Positions 1 through 8,829 of a stretch of DNA of 64,000 nucleotides are shown here, piece by piece. Every line of letters starts with the position of its first letter. Positions within the stretch are counted from its first letter, which is position 1. Source of the DNA: JAJXZJ01 sp050012855 (GTDB taxonomy: Bacteria > Verrucomicrobiota > Verrucomicrobiia > Limisphaerales > J093); NCBI GenBank assembly GCA_050012855.1, contig JBEKGJ010000012.1:30543-94542 (forward strand), given 5' to 3'. A program made the translations under genes and the position numbers. A model generated the notes under the pieces. The model had not been told where the DNA came from and made no database searches. It saw only the letters and a program-made list of their open reading frames with translations.

Positions 1-518
1 GCGAGGGATTCCTCGGCGCGCGCCACGCCCGAGAGCCAGTGATTGAAGGCGTCGCCGATGCCGAGGATCAAGCGCGCCGCGGCCAGCCGCGCCGGCGTCT
101 CCGCAGCGAGCTGGAAGATGGTGTTGAACGGCAGGAATTGCAGACCAGTCTCGGCAAAAATCTCCGGCCAGGAAATCTTCGCCTGGGCCTGCCGCACGCC
201 GTCCGCGCAGCGCGGATCGCGGTAGTGGAACGCCGGCGGGATCACCGCCCCGGCCGCGTCATACAAGAGGTAGTCCACGCCCCAGGAATCCGTGCTGATG
301 CTGGCGATGGGCAGTTGCCGCGCCGCCGCCTTGCGCAGACCTTCCTTCACCTCGCCCAACAGCCGGGCCACGTCCCAGCGCAGGGATTCGCCCACGCGGA
401 GGGGCACGTTTGCGAACCGGTGGATTTCCTCGATCGTCAGCCGGCCCTGATCGAGCGTGCCGAGCATGAGCCGGCCGCTGTCAGCGCCGAGGTCGCAGGC
501 GAGATAACATTTTGGCAT
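1..518 (-). CDS. rhaB: Rhamnulokinase (FGGY kinase), partial, C-terminus beyond window edge
   Basis: Rhamnulokinase phosphorylates L-rhamnulose in the cytoplasm during rhamnose breakdown. Reading the minus strand from the ATG at 518 gives 172 codons with no stop up to the window edge, so only the N-terminal third of a protein normally near 480-500 residues is visible. Residues 5-16 hold the FGGY phosphate-binding motif YLACDLGADSGR. STDSWGVDYLL (75-85) and HYRDPR (98-103) are typical of rhamnulokinases rather than glycerol or xylulose kinases. No RBS is obvious. The upstream side is a repeat-rich gap, so the gene appears to be first in its transcript. Family assignment is firm; the exact sugar is inferred from motif similarity. 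Confidence 0.85.
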   Translation of the reverse strand, partial: MPKCYLACDLGADSGRLMLGTLDQGRLTIEEIHRFANVPLRVGESLRWDVARLLGEVKEGLRKAAARQLPIASISTDSWGVDYLLYDAAGAVIPPAFHYRDPRCADGVRQAQAKISWPEIFAETGLQFLPFNTIFQLAAETPARLAAARLILGIGDAFNHWLSGVARAEESL

Positions 519-580
519 ACGCTGTCGGCCAGGGATTTCAGCCGTTTGGCGCCGGGCTGGCAATCCCGAAGCGCGCCGGA

Positions 581-636
581 GAGTTGCGAGGTGCGAGTGT
601 CGAGTGTCGAATTCGTGAGGGTTCGTGAGGTCGGGA
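581..636. repeat. Degenerate heptanucleotide tandem repeat, tract 1
   Basis: Eight consecutive 7-bp units stay in register: gagttgc, gaggtgc, gagtgtc, gagtgtc, gaattcg, tgagggt, tcgtgag, gtcggga. The unit sequence drifts but the period does not. The tract lies in the gene-poor gap between the rhamnulokinase start and the first secreted-protein gene, and runs directly into the conserved box at 641-694. Four more tracts of this type occur in the window. Confidence 0.7.
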
Positions 637-640
637 CACG

Positions 641-694
641 ACGTTCGGCGCGGCCACACGGAAACGCGTTGCACCGGCGGCCCGCGCGGGTAAA
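641..694 (+). repeat. Conserved intergenic box, copy 1
   Basis: A segment of about 54 bp starting acgttcggcg and ending gcgcgggtaaa is closely matched by 2593-2647. Shared blocks include acgttcggcg, cacggaaacgc, ttgc and ccggcggc. Both copies sit a few bases downstream of a heptanucleotide tract and upstream of plus-strand secreted-protein genes. The box could be a promoter-proximal element, a hairpin, or part of a dispersed repeat; I see no decisive promoter. The rest of the 519-951 gap holds nothing recognisable. Confidence 0.6.
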
Positions 695-951
695 ACAAGG
701 TGCACCCTTTCACCAAGATCACCCGAACGCTTCCCCACCGGGCGAACCAGCGTTGAACCCACCCGTCATCATCTTCGCGCAGATCGCCTCGCCCGATTTT
801 TCCACTCCAGTTCCCCCATCTTCAACCCCCATTGATGGCAATCCTGCAGAATGCTGAAAAGCTCATTCGCGGCCCTTTCCGAATTGACTTGGCTCCGCTT
901 TCACGTTACGTGGACATCAACAGCCTCCTCAAGGACTTTGAGGAACGATTC

Positions 952-1113
952 ATGAAGAAATGCCTGTTCGTCGGTGTGTTGGGGTGGGGTCTTTCGGCCG
1001 CGGCGCAAGACGCATTCGTTGGCGACTCGGCCACCCTGACGCTGGACGTGGGACCGCATCCTCGCGCCGTGGGCGTCCTCCGCGCGATCCAATTGTACCC
1101 CGATCGGGTGTGA
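952..1113 (+). CDS. Small putative secreted peptide or gene fragment
   Basis: A 53-residue frame begins MKKCLFVGVLGWGLSAAAQD: two lysines, a hydrophobic core and an Ala-rich cleavage-like site, so the N-terminus reads as a Sec signal peptide. The ATG at 952 is preceded by gaggaacg, an acceptable RBS. Only about 33 residues follow the predicted cleavage site, with no recognisable domain, and the frame stops just before the PEP-CTERM gene. It is either a real small secreted protein or the 5' stump of a truncated surface-protein gene. Codon use resembles the neighbours. No function can be assigned. Confidence 0.35.
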   Translation: MKKCLFVGVLGWGLSAAAQDAFVGDSATLTLDVGPHPRAVGVLRAIQLYPDRV

Positions 1114-1138
1114 ATACGGATAGCTTGTGACACCGGAC

Positions 1139-1774
1139 ATGACGAAGGTGGTTGGCATTGCCATGGTGATTTGCGCTGCAAACCAACAGGGGCTGTCGCA
1201 AGGATTTGTAAACCTCGACTTCGAACACCCTACGCTACCCCTTATTCCAGACGCTGCGGGCAATGTGCCAATCACAAGTGCGTTGCCCGGATGGGTTGGT
1301 TATGTCGGCGGGAACCAGGTAGATCGGGTTTATTACAACGATTTAAGCCTCTCCGCCCCGGCAATATCCCTTCAAGGCCCGGGATCATTGTCGCCGGTGT
1401 TTCAGGGACTTTACTCTGTTGGCCTGCAGTCGCCTTTGACTTCGGGTGGAACTCTCGTCTTTGCGGGTATTGGTCAAACTGGCCAGATTCCGTCGTCTGC
1501 CAATTCCTTTATCTTTTATGCCTCGCCCGAGTACTACTTTCAAGTGGCGTTTGCTGGCAAGCCGATACAATTGTATGCCGTCGGCACCGGTCCGAATTTC
1601 ACCATTCTGGGCGGCGATATTTCCCGCTTTGCCGGGCAGACCGGCGAACTGGTGTTCCAAGGAGATGGGATTCTAGACAATATTCGGTTTTCAACGTATT
1701 CCATCCCCGAGCCATCCACTTGGGCGTTGCTGGCGCTTGGCCTTGGCGGGCTGGTCTGGTGGCGCCGGCGCTGA
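1139..1774 (+). CDS. PEP-CTERM sorting-domain protein A
   Basis: A 211-residue exported protein. It has an N-terminal signal sequence, a beta-rich body starting GFVNLDFE, and a C-terminal tail containing the PEP motif (IPEPSTW), a hydrophobic helix (LLALGLGGLVWW) and a terminal RRR cluster. PEP-CTERM tails are known to be recognised by exosortase, which removes the tail and directs proteins toward the cell surface or extracellular matrix. I chose the ATG at 1139 because the paralogue at 1843 also begins with MTK; an in-frame GTG at 1127 is an alternative. The FVNLxFE start and Gly/Ser/Thr-rich strands are typical of choice-of-anchor PEP-CTERM proteins; the ligand is unknown. Confidence 0.8.
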   Translation: MTKVVGIAMVICAANQQGLSQGFVNLDFEHPTLPLIPDAAGNVPITSALPGWVGYVGGNQVDRVYYNDLSLSAPAISLQGPGSLSPVFQGLYSVGLQSPLTSGGTLVFAGIGQTGQIPSSANSFIFYASPEYYFQVAFAGKPIQLYAVGTGPNFTILGGDISRFAGQTGELVFQGDGILDNIRFSTYSIPEPSTWALLALGLGGLVWWRRR

Positions 1775-1842
1775 GAAGTGTCACCATGAACTTCATCCTG
1801 TTCAATGAACCGTACGTAGCGTTAAATCACCTACCATGATCT

Positions 1843-2535
1843 ATGACGAAGGCGGTTATTCTCACTCTGTGCTTTTACGCGTTCCTAATCGGCGGGCTGA
1901 AAGGTCATGGCCAGGGGTTCGTAAATCTGAATTTTGAATCAGCCACCTTGATTCCCATCGCCGGGGATGCCTACAACAGCGTTTACTTTGACCAGGCGTT
2001 CCCGGGCTGGACGGGAGATTGCGGTGGCATTCAGCAGACCGGCGCGTTGTATGACAGCCTGTTTCTGGATTCATCCGGGATCGGAATTCTGGATGACCAG
2101 ACTCAGGCCGGCCTTAAACCAATTCAAGGCAATTACACTGCGGCGCTCGAAGCCGGCCTGCAACTTTTCTCTGGAGGACCGGCCGATACGACTCTCTCAC
2201 AAAGCGGCGTTGTTCCGGCCGGCGCCCAATCCTTGGTGTTCCAGGCAGTGGTTGTCGGTACCGGCACTTTTGCTGTGGTGCTGGGAGGGCAAACGCTCTC
2301 GCTTACGCCGGTCTTCAGTCGTCCGAACTACACGTTATATGCTGCGGATATTCACGGTTGGGCTGGCAAGGAGGGCACTTTGAGTTTTACAGTCTTTGCG
2401 CAGCGACCTTATGATAGCCCCGTCACGCTATTCCTGGATTCCATTACATTTTCAACGCAGAGCATCCCCGAGCCATCCACGTGGGCGCTGCTGGCGCTTG
2501 GCCTTGGCGGGCTGGTCTGGTTGCGGCGCCGCTGA
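1843..2535 (+). CDS. PEP-CTERM sorting-domain protein B (paralogue of A)
   Basis: A 230-residue paralogue of the preceding gene. It shares the MTK start, a signal peptide, the mature start GQGFVNLNFE and the same C-terminal tail with IPEPSTW, a hydrophobic helix and RRR. The bodies are much more diverged than the tails: about the last 70 bases, coding for the tail, are nearly identical between the two genes. It is predicted to be exported and processed by an exosortase, which is not in this window. The 69-bp gap to protein A suggests a tandem duplication and possibly co-transcription. Downstream lie a heptanucleotide tract and the second conserved box. Confidence 0.82.
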   Translation: MTKAVILTLCFYAFLIGGLKGHGQGFVNLNFESATLIPIAGDAYNSVYFDQAFPGWTGDCGGIQQTGALYDSLFLDSSGIGILDDQTQAGLKPIQGNYTAALEAGLQLFSGGPADTTLSQSGVVPAGAQSLVFQAVVVGTGTFAVVLGGQTLSLTPVFSRPNYTLYAADIHGWAGKEGTLSFTVFAQRPYDSPVTLFLDSITFSTQSIPEPSTWALLALGLGGLVWLRRR

Positions 2536-2536
2536 G

Positions 2537-2578
2537 GGACAGAGGCCGGAGGACAGAAGACAGAAGACAGAGGACAGA
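2537..2578. repeat. Degenerate heptanucleotide tandem repeat, tract 2
   Basis: Six 7-bp units in register: ggacaga, ggccgga, ggacaga, agacaga, agacaga, ggacaga. The tract begins directly after the stop codon of PEP-CTERM protein B and leads into the conserved box at 2593-2647, the same order as tract 1 plus box 1. Confidence 0.7.
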
Positions 2579-2592
2579 GCAGCATGGGGTGG

Positions 2593-2647
2593 ACGTTCGG
2601 CGTGGACAGCACGGAAACGCATTGCGCCGGCGGCGCGGGCGGGTAAA
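2593..2647 (+). repeat. Conserved intergenic box, copy 2, abutting the protease start
   Basis: Second copy of the box at 641-694. It shares acgttcggcg, cacggaaacgc, ttgc and ccggcggc and ends gggtaaa, nine bases before the GTG start at 2656. Its position makes a role in transcription or translation of the protease gene plausible, but this is inference from location only. Confidence 0.6.
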
Positions 2648-2655
2648 TTCCACTT

Positions 2656-5600
2656 GTGAGTTCCAGGGACGAGCCACATCCGGTCGGATGGTTTCGGCGA
2701 GGCACGCTGCTCGCGTGCTTCGGCCTCGTTGTCTGCCTGGGACAACCGGCGCGTTCCGAATCCATCACGGGCGCGACCGGCGGTGGCGGCGTGACGAACG
2801 TGGTGACGGTCGCGCCAGCGCCATTGGCCGTCCCCGGCCAGTTGCTGGTGCGGTTTCGCGGGGGCGTTGCGGCGGGCCGACGGGCGGGGGTGCTGGCGGA
2901 GGCGCGGGTGGCGGCACGCGCGGTGCGGGGCCTTGGCTCGCGGCGCGCGGTTCAAGCGGTGCGGGTGGCGCCGTTGCGCGATTCGGTGTTTGACCAACTG
3001 GTGGTGGTCGAACTGGCCAATCCGGCGGATGCGGCCGGGGCGTTGATCCGTCTGCGCCGGCACCCGGATGTTCGTTATGCCGAGCCCAATTCCATCCTGC
3101 AAATTGTCCAGACCGCGGGCGTGGTGCCGAACGACTTTGATTTCGACCAGCAGTGGAGCTTCCAGAACACCGGCCAGGATGGCGGCACCCCGGGCGCGGA
3201 CATCCACGCGCCGGGGGCCTGGGCGGTCACCACCGGAAATCGCGCGGTGAAAGTCGCCGTCATTGACACCGGCATTGACTACTTTCATCCCGATCTGGCG
3301 GCGAACCTTTGGGTCAACCCCGGCGAAGTCGAAGGCAACGGAGTGGATGACGACGGCAACGGGTACATAGACGACCTGCACGGCTACGATTTCGTCAACG
3401 ACGACAGCGATCCGATGGATGACAACATGCATGGAACGCACGTGTCCGGGATCATTGGCGGGGTGGGCAACAACGGCCTCGGGGTGGCGGGTGTGTGCTG
3501 GCAGGTGAGCCTGATGGCGCTCAAGGCGTTCGACCAGGACGGCAACGGCAGCCTGGACCAGGTGATTGCGGCGATCCATTACGCGGTCGCGAACGGCGCG
3601 CGGGTCATCAATGCGAGCTGGGGCACACCGGACGTGAGCCAGTCGCTGGAGGAGGCGGTGGCCGAAGCGCACGCGGCGGGGCTGGTGGTGGTGGCGGCGG
3701 CCGGCAACAACCAGACCGCCAACCTGCCATTTCCAGCCGCGTACGCGCAGGTGGTGTCGGTCGGCGCCCTCGACAACCAGGACCACCGGGCGTTCTTCTC
3801 GAATTACGGTCCGGGCGTCACGGTCGCGGCCCCGGGAGTGAACATTTACTCGACCGCGCCGGGCAACCGGTTTCAGGTGCTGAGCGGGACCTCGATGGCA
3901 GCCCCGCACGTGAGCGGCGTGGCCGCCCTGATCCTCAGCCGCCATCCGGAATTCACCAACGTCGAGGTGGAGACGATTTTGCGGAACGCCGTGGACCCGG
4001 TGGTTCCCGATCAACCGCTCGGCGCGGGCCGCATCAACGCCGCCCAGGCGGTGGCCGTGGACACGCCGCTGCCCCAGGCGCGCCTGCAGGTTCCGGCGGT
4101 CCTCTACGGAAAAGTGGATGTCGCCGGCACGGCGGCCGGGACGAATTTCGCCGGGTACACCCTCGAATACGGTCCGGGGCTTTACCCTACGAACTGGACG
4201 CCGATCGGCAACGGAACGACGCGCGTGACGAACGACGTGTTGCTCGCGGGCTTCTCGACGGCGGTTCTTCAGGACGCGCAATACACGATCCGGCTGTCCG
4301 TGCAGGACGTGTTCGGACAACGCGCCTTGGATCGCGCCGTGGTGAACGTGCAGAACACCCACCTGGCCGCGCCGCTGAACAACGACGTGTTGCGGGCGGG
4401 CGATCCCATCGGCATCCAGGGCACGGTGTTTGGGTCCAATCGCACGTACACCATCGAGCATGGCGTGGGCTGGGCGCCGTCCGCCTGGTCGTCCGCGGGC
4501 GTCACTTTGATGCACGGTGGGACACAGCAGGTCCTGGCGGGGCTGCTGGGGGTGTGGAACACCACCACGGTGGCGACCAACGAGTTTTATTCGCTGCGGC
4601 TGGTCGCGTTGGCGGCGGGGCAGCCGGTGGAGACCAATCTCGCGCGGTTGATTTACCTGGACGGCCAACTGAGACCCGGCTGGCCCCAGTATCTGCCGAT
4701 GGCCGGCGATTATCCGACCAACGACTGGCGTCAACTGGTGGTGGCCGATCTCGACGGGGACGGGCGGAAGGAACTGGTCCGCGTGGATCCGGGGCCCGCC
4801 GCCGGCAATCCCTCGCAATTGCTGGTGTTCGACAACGACGGCAGCATCCGCTGGTCCCGTGCCTTGGGGAACGGAGCGCCCGTGTTCGACCTGCCGGTCG
4901 TGGGTGACGTGGACGGGGATGGCCGGCTGGAGATTTTTGCGGACACCGGCACGCCGGGAATGTGTTTTGCCTTTCGGGCGGACGGACGCCCGTTGGGCGG
5001 GCAGTGGCCGGTGCCGCTCGAAGCGGGCGGATTAGCCAAAGTAATCGCCGACCTGCGCGGTGACGGTCAGCTTGAGTTGATCGGGTTGTCCCAGGAAACG
5101 GTGCCGCGCGGCAGCCAGGATTATCGCCAACTGGTGGTGTTCGACGCCGTGGGCAATTTGCTGCGGAAATGGGAGTTTCCCGCGTGCGCGGTCGCCGTGG
5201 ACGCGCCCCGCCAGTTCCCGGCGGTGGGCCGCCTGCTCAACGGGCCGGGGCTACAAATCGTGGCGGTAACCGGCTGTAATCAACTTTCCGCCTTCAGCCT
5301 GGATCAACCCGACGGCTCGATCTGGACGGCGACCGTGCCGGGCAACCTGTTCGGCTCACCGGTCATTGGCGACGTGAACGGGGACGGCCAGAACGAAGTG
5401 GTCATCGGCAGTTCCGACCCGGGTCCCGCCTCCAACAGCGGCATCCAGGGTGGCGTTTACGTGTTTGACCGGACGGGCGTGCCGTTGCCGGGCTGGCCGG
5501 TGCTCGTCGGGGAATCCTTCGCTTCGACGCCGGCGCTGGCCGATCTCGACGCGGATGGGGCGGCGGACATCGTTGTGGTTGACTGGGACAAACAGTTGCT

Positions 5601-8268
5601 CCATGTGCTGCGCTATGACGGGTTCGAGTTGGGCGGCTGGCCGGTGGGACCGGTGACATCGGTCAGCGTGAAATCCAACCCGGTGATTGGCGACGTGGAC
5701 GGGGACGGCTGGCCGGACGTCGTCATGGCCACGCCAGGAAAAGAGATGGCGGCCATGCTCACCGGCAGCGTGTCCCTCCTCGGCGGAGTCAAAGCGTGGA
5801 ACGCCCTGGGGCAGGAGATTGATCTTAATCCCCGAGCGGACCAGACCGTGCTGAACATGGAAGCCAGCGGCGGGGCCTGGCTGAAGGCCGGACCGGTGGC
5901 CCTGGCGGACCTCGATGGTCACGGCCGGTTGAGCGTCGTGGCGACGACGGTGAATGACGCGGCTTTTTCGCCGGATGAACCTCGATCCGTCCTCAAGCAA
6001 CGCTACAGCCTCTACGTCTGGGATCTGGACATCACCAACAACCCGGCACGGATGATCTGGCCCGCGTTCCAGCACGACCCGCAGCATACCGGCTACCTGC
6101 CCTCGGTCGTCGTTGACCAGGCCCCGGTGGTTACCGCCATCCCGGACCAGACCATCCAGGTGGGAAACATGTTTCAACCCATCGAGCTTGATCATTTCGT
6201 CGCCGACCCGGACAACACGCCGGACCAGATCAGGTGGACGGTGAAGGGCAACCAGAACTTGCAGGTGACAATCAGCCCGCAACGCGTGTTGCAGGTCATC
6301 CCGCCGGCGCCGGATTGGACCGGTCAGGAAACGCTCGTGTTCACCGCGACGGACCCGGCGGGAATGACCGGCGCGGCGGCGGCCATGTTCGCCGTGTTGC
6401 TGCATTATGCGCCGCCGCTGGCCAACGACGACCTGGTCACGACGCCCGGCGGGACACCCGCGGAGTTCGCGCCGCTGGCCAACGACGTGAGTCCGCAGGG
6501 CCTGCCGCTGCAGTTGGTTGGCTTCAGTTTTCCACTGCATGGCAAGGTCACACGCAGCGGCGCCGAGGACCTGGTTTACACGCCGGCCAAATACTTCAGC
6601 GGCACCGACAGTTTCACCTACACCGTCTCGGACGGACAGGGCGGCATCGCCATCGGTCACGTCACGCTGGTCGTCACGCCGGTGGCGTACCCGCCGGTGG
6701 CGAACCCCGACACGGCCATCACCCTCGAGAACACGCCGGTGGTGATTGACGTGCTGACGAACGACCTGGACCCGAACGGTGGCGCGTTGAGCCTGGTGAG
6801 CGTGGGAACCGCGACCAACGGCACGGCGACCATCCGGCCCGACGCGACGGTTCTTTACAAGCCGGCGGTGAACTTCACCGGGCTGGACGGTTTTACCTAC
6901 CAAATCGCCAACGTCCTCGGCAGTTCCGCCACGGGCAGCGTGCAAGTGCTGGTCAAGCCGGTGGCCGCGCCGCCCGTCATGTCCGACCAGGCCATCGTGA
7001 TGAACCGGAACACCCAGCGGGACATCGTTTTTCTGGGAACCGATCCGCAGGGCTGGCCCCTGACCTTCACCATCGTCACCGGCCCCGATCATGGCGCGCT
7101 TTTCGCCTATCCGACGATCGCGACCTACATTCCGCAGAAGGGCTATGCCGGCGCCGACAATTTTACTTATGTTGCCAATGACGGTGTTTTTGACAGCGCG
7201 ACGGCGAACGTGGCCATCACGGTGCTCGCGGTGAACAACCCGCCGGTGGCGGTGGACCAGCAGGTGGTGGCGCATGTCGGCCGGCCGCGGCTGATTCAGT
7301 TGGACGTCACCGATGCGGACGACGATCCGGTGCAGACTCGCCTGCTTTCCCAACCGGTCCATGGCACGCTTTTTGGAGCCGGCACAAACTACACCTACAC
7401 CCCCGTGCCGGGCTACCTCGGGGGCGACGTCTTCACCTACGTGGCCAACGACGGCCAGGCCGACAGCGCCATGGCCACCGTGACGATCACCGTCACCGAC
7501 CAGAACACGGCACCCATCGCTCTGGACGCGTGGCTGACCTGCGCGCCGAATGTGCCTACCAATTTTACCGCTCAAGCCAGCGACCTCGAGGGCGATCCCC
7601 TGACCTACATCATCGTGACGCCGCCGCGGAACGGGATGCTCAGCGGGACGGCCCCGAACTTCACGTACACGCCGAACCCGGACTACCTGGGACCCGACCG
7701 GTTTACGTTCAAGGTCAACGACGGCGCGCTGGACAGCGGGATTGCCACGGTGACGATCACGGTGGCGCCGGCGGACCATCCGCCCGTGGCGGCGCGGCAG
7801 ATTGTCACCGTCGTGGCCGGAACGCGGACGCCGGTCCCGCTGGCCGTGCAGGATGCGGACGGAAATCCGCTGCGGTGTGCGATCCTGGACGGGCCGCAGA
7901 ACGGGCGATTGTTCGGCCTCGGCACGAGTTACGTCTATGTGCCGAACCCGGGCTTCACCGGCAGCGACAGTTTCACCTACGAGGCGTGGGATGGCTACGC
8001 GTTCAGCAACGCGGCGGTGGTCACGCTGAACGTGGTGCCGCCGTCGCCACCGGTGCGACCGGTATTTCAGGGGATCGTGCCCCTGAGCGACGGCAGCCTG
8101 CGTCTGGTGCTGAGCCTCCAGCCCGGCACCGTGGTGACCGTCCAATCGTCCACCAACCTGGTGGACTGGGCCACGGTGTCCACCTTGACGCCGTCCGACG
8201 GAACCGTGGTGTTGACAAACGCTCCGGGGCAGCGGGCGGTCTTTTACCGCGCGGTGCAGGGACAGTAA
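2656..8268 (+). CDS. Secreted subtilisin-like (S8) protease with FG-GAP and cadherin-like repeats
   Basis: A giant 1870-residue exported serine protease. After an N-terminal signal segment and a propeptide-like region comes an S8 domain with the catalytic triad Asp204 (VIDTGID), His259 (HGTHVSG) and Ser413 (SGTSMAAPH), and oxyanion Asn351. Residues about 690-1140 carry repeated DxDGDG-type calcium loops of the FG-GAP/VCBS kind. Residues about 1150-1800 hold six or more cadherin-like/tandem-95-type domains with recurring YTPxxxFxGxDxFTY motifs. The C-terminus has an SSTNLVDW-type module but no PEP-CTERM tail. The GTG start is chosen because it precedes the signal segment directly. The protein probably acts at or outside the cell surface on proteins or matrix; the substrate is unknown. 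Confidence 0.9.
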   Translation: MSSRDEPHPVGWFRRGTLLACFGLVVCLGQPARSESITGATGGGGVTNVVTVAPAPLAVPGQLLVRFRGGVAAGRRAGVLAEARVAARAVRGLGSRRAVQAVRVAPLRDSVFDQLVVVELANPADAAGALIRLRRHPDVRYAEPNSILQIVQTAGVVPNDFDFDQQWSFQNTGQDGGTPGADIHAPGAWAVTTGNRAVKVAVIDTGIDYFHPDLAANLWVNPGEVEGNGVDDDGNGYIDDLHGYDFVNDDSDPMDDNMHGTHVSGIIGGVGNNGLGVAGVCWQVSLMALKAFDQDGNGSLDQVIAAIHYAVANGARVINASWGTPDVSQSLEEAVAEAHAAGLVVVAAAGNNQTANLPFPAAYAQVVSVGALDNQDHRAFFSNYGPGVTVAAPGVNIYSTAPGNRFQVLSGTSMAAPHVSGVAALILSRHPEFTNVEVETILRNAVDPVVPDQPLGAGRINAAQAVAVDTPLPQARLQVPAVLYGKVDVAGTAAGTNFAGYTLEYGPGLYPTNWTPIGNGTTRVTNDVLLAGFSTAVLQDAQYTIRLSVQDVFGQRALDRAVVNVQNTHLAAPLNNDVLRAGDPIGIQGTVFGSNRTYTIEHGVGWAPSAWSSAGVTLMHGGTQQVLAGLLGVWNTTTVATNEFYSLRLVALAAGQPVETNLARLIYLDGQLRPGWPQYLPMAGDYPTNDWRQLVVADLDGDGRKELVRVDPGPAAGNPSQLLVFDNDGSIRWSRALGNGAPVFDLPVVGDVDGDGRLEIFADTGTPGMCFAFRADGRPLGGQWPVPLEAGGLAKVIADLRGDGQLELIGLSQETVPRGSQDYRQLVVFDAVGNLLRKWEFPACAVAVDAPRQFPAVGRLLNGPGLQIVAVTGCNQLSAFSLDQPDGSIWTATVPGNLFGSPVIGDVNGDGQNEVVIGSSDPGPASNSGIQGGVYVFDRTGVPLPGWPVLVGESFASTPALADLDADGAADIVVVDWDKQLLHVLRYDGFELGGWPVGPVTSVSVKSNPVIGDVDGDGWPDVVMATPGKEMAAMLTGSVSLLGGVKAWNALGQEIDLNPRADQTVLNMEASGGAWLKAGPVALADLDGHGRLSVVATTVNDAAFSPDEPRSVLKQRYSLYVWDLDITNNPARMIWPAFQHDPQHTGYLPSVVVDQAPVVTAIPDQTIQVGNMFQPIELDHFVADPDNTPDQIRWTVKGNQNLQVTISPQRVLQVIPPAPDWTGQETLVFTATDPAGMTGAAAAMFAVLLHYAPPLANDDLVTTPGGTPAEFAPLANDVSPQGLPLQLVGFSFPLHGKVTRSGAEDLVYTPAKYFSGTDSFTYTVSDGQGGIAIGHVTLVVTPVAYPPVANPDTAITLENTPVVIDVLTNDLDPNGGALSLVSVGTATNGTATIRPDATVLYKPAVNFTGLDGFTYQIANVLGSSATGSVQVLVKPVAAPPVMSDQAIVMNRNTQRDIVFLGTDPQGWPLTFTIVTGPDHGALFAYPTIATYIPQKGYAGADNFTYVANDGVFDSATANVAITVLAVNNPPVAVDQQVVAHVGRPRLIQLDVTDADDDPVQTRLLSQPVHGTLFGAGTNYTYTPVPGYLGGDVFTYVANDGQADSAMATVTITVTDQNTAPIALDAWLTCAPNVPTNFTAQASDLEGDPLTYIIVTPPRNGMLSGTAPNFTYTPNPDYLGPDRFTFKVNDGALDSGIATVTITVAPADHPPVAARQIVTVVAGTRTPVPLAVQDADGNPLRCAILDGPQNGRLFGLGTSYVYVPNPGFTGSDSFTYEAWDGYAFSNAAVVTLNVVPPSPPVRPVFQGIVPLSDGSLRLVLSLQPGTVVTVQSSTNLVDWATVSTLTPSDGTVVLTNAPGQRAVFYRAVQGQ

Positions 8269-8387
8269 GAGGTTGATGGTTGACGGTTGAGAGTTGAGGG
8301 AAGAGCGAGGGGCGAAGGAAGAAAGTGGCCAGTGGCGAGTGACGAGCGGCCCGTCTCTCAACCATCATCTCTCAACCATCAACCCAC
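8269..8387. repeat. Degenerate heptanucleotide tandem repeat, tract 3, with 12-bp inverted repeat
   Basis: Seventeen 7-bp units in register fill the whole gap between the convergent protease and exbD genes: the first are gaggttg, atggttg, acggttg, agagttg, and the last are gtctctc, aaccatc, atctctc, aaccatc. The left arm gttgatggttga (8272-8283) is perfectly complementary to the right arm tcaaccatcaac (8372-8383). The tract could therefore fold into a long hairpin serving as a bidirectional terminator. Confidence 0.7.
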
Positions 8388-8388
8388 T

Positions 8389-8811
8389 TCACGGTTTCAG
8401 GCCCGGCTGCGTCCACACGCTGATGTCCTTCTTGAACCCGGCGGCCTTGACCGCCAGGGACACGTTCATGAAATCCTGAATCGGCGTGGCCTTGTCCACC
8501 CGGATGGCGACGCTGGTGTTGGGATCTTTGCCCGCACGGACCGCCAGCTCCGCCTGCAAATTATCGAGCGTGACCGGTTGCAGCCCCAGATAGATCGGCG
8601 AATTGGTGGGCATGGAGATGATGATTGCCTGGGAAGTATCCGATTTTCCTTCGCGCCCTTGACGCGTCTGCGGCAGGGTTATCTTTACCGTCGGCTGCTG
8701 CTTGAAGGTCGTGGTCACCATCAGAAAAATCAACAGCACGATCAGAATGTCGATCAACGACACGATGATGATCGGCGGGGGCGACCGGTGTTTGCGTTCG
8801 ATGAAGCGCAT
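8389..8811 (-). CDS. exbD: ExbD/TolR-family biopolymer transport protein
   Basis: A 140-residue inner-membrane protein of the ExbD/TolR family, which couples the proton gradient to TonB or Tol systems together with an ExbB/TolQ channel. A short cytoplasmic N-terminus (RFIERKHR) is followed by one membrane helix (residues about 14-35). The helix begins SLIDILIVLLIF, whose Asp matches the conserved proton-relay Asp of the family. A periplasmic C-terminal domain follows. It lies 18 bp downstream of exbB in the order tonB-like, exbB, exbD on the minus strand. ExbD versus TolR cannot be settled from sequence alone; the TonB-like neighbour favours ExbD. Confidence 0.87.
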   Translation of the reverse strand: MRFIERKHRSPPPIIIVSLIDILIVLLIFLMVTTTFKQQPTVKITLPQTRQGREGKSDTSQAIIISMPTNSPIYLGLQPVTLDNLQAELAVRAGKDPNTSVAIRVDKATPIQDFMNVSLAVKAAGFKKDISVWTQPGLKP

Positions 8812-8829
8812 CGCGAAGAGGGGGCGGGT

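Noticed and set aside
39..857. Plus-strand open frame of 272 codons over the first kilobase
   Set aside because: The minus strand carries a clear rhamnulokinase with conserved motifs in the same region.
2452..4818. Long open frame (about 788 codons) antisense to the subtilase
   Set aside because: Its product is dominated by Arg, His, Val and Ala without domain, and the plus-strand gene has clear catalytic motifs across the same DNA.
5356..8361. Long open frame (about 1001 codons) antisense to the subtilase repeats
   Set aside because: GC-rich DNA with periodic codons on the other strand yields long shadows; composition is not protein-like and no domain appears.
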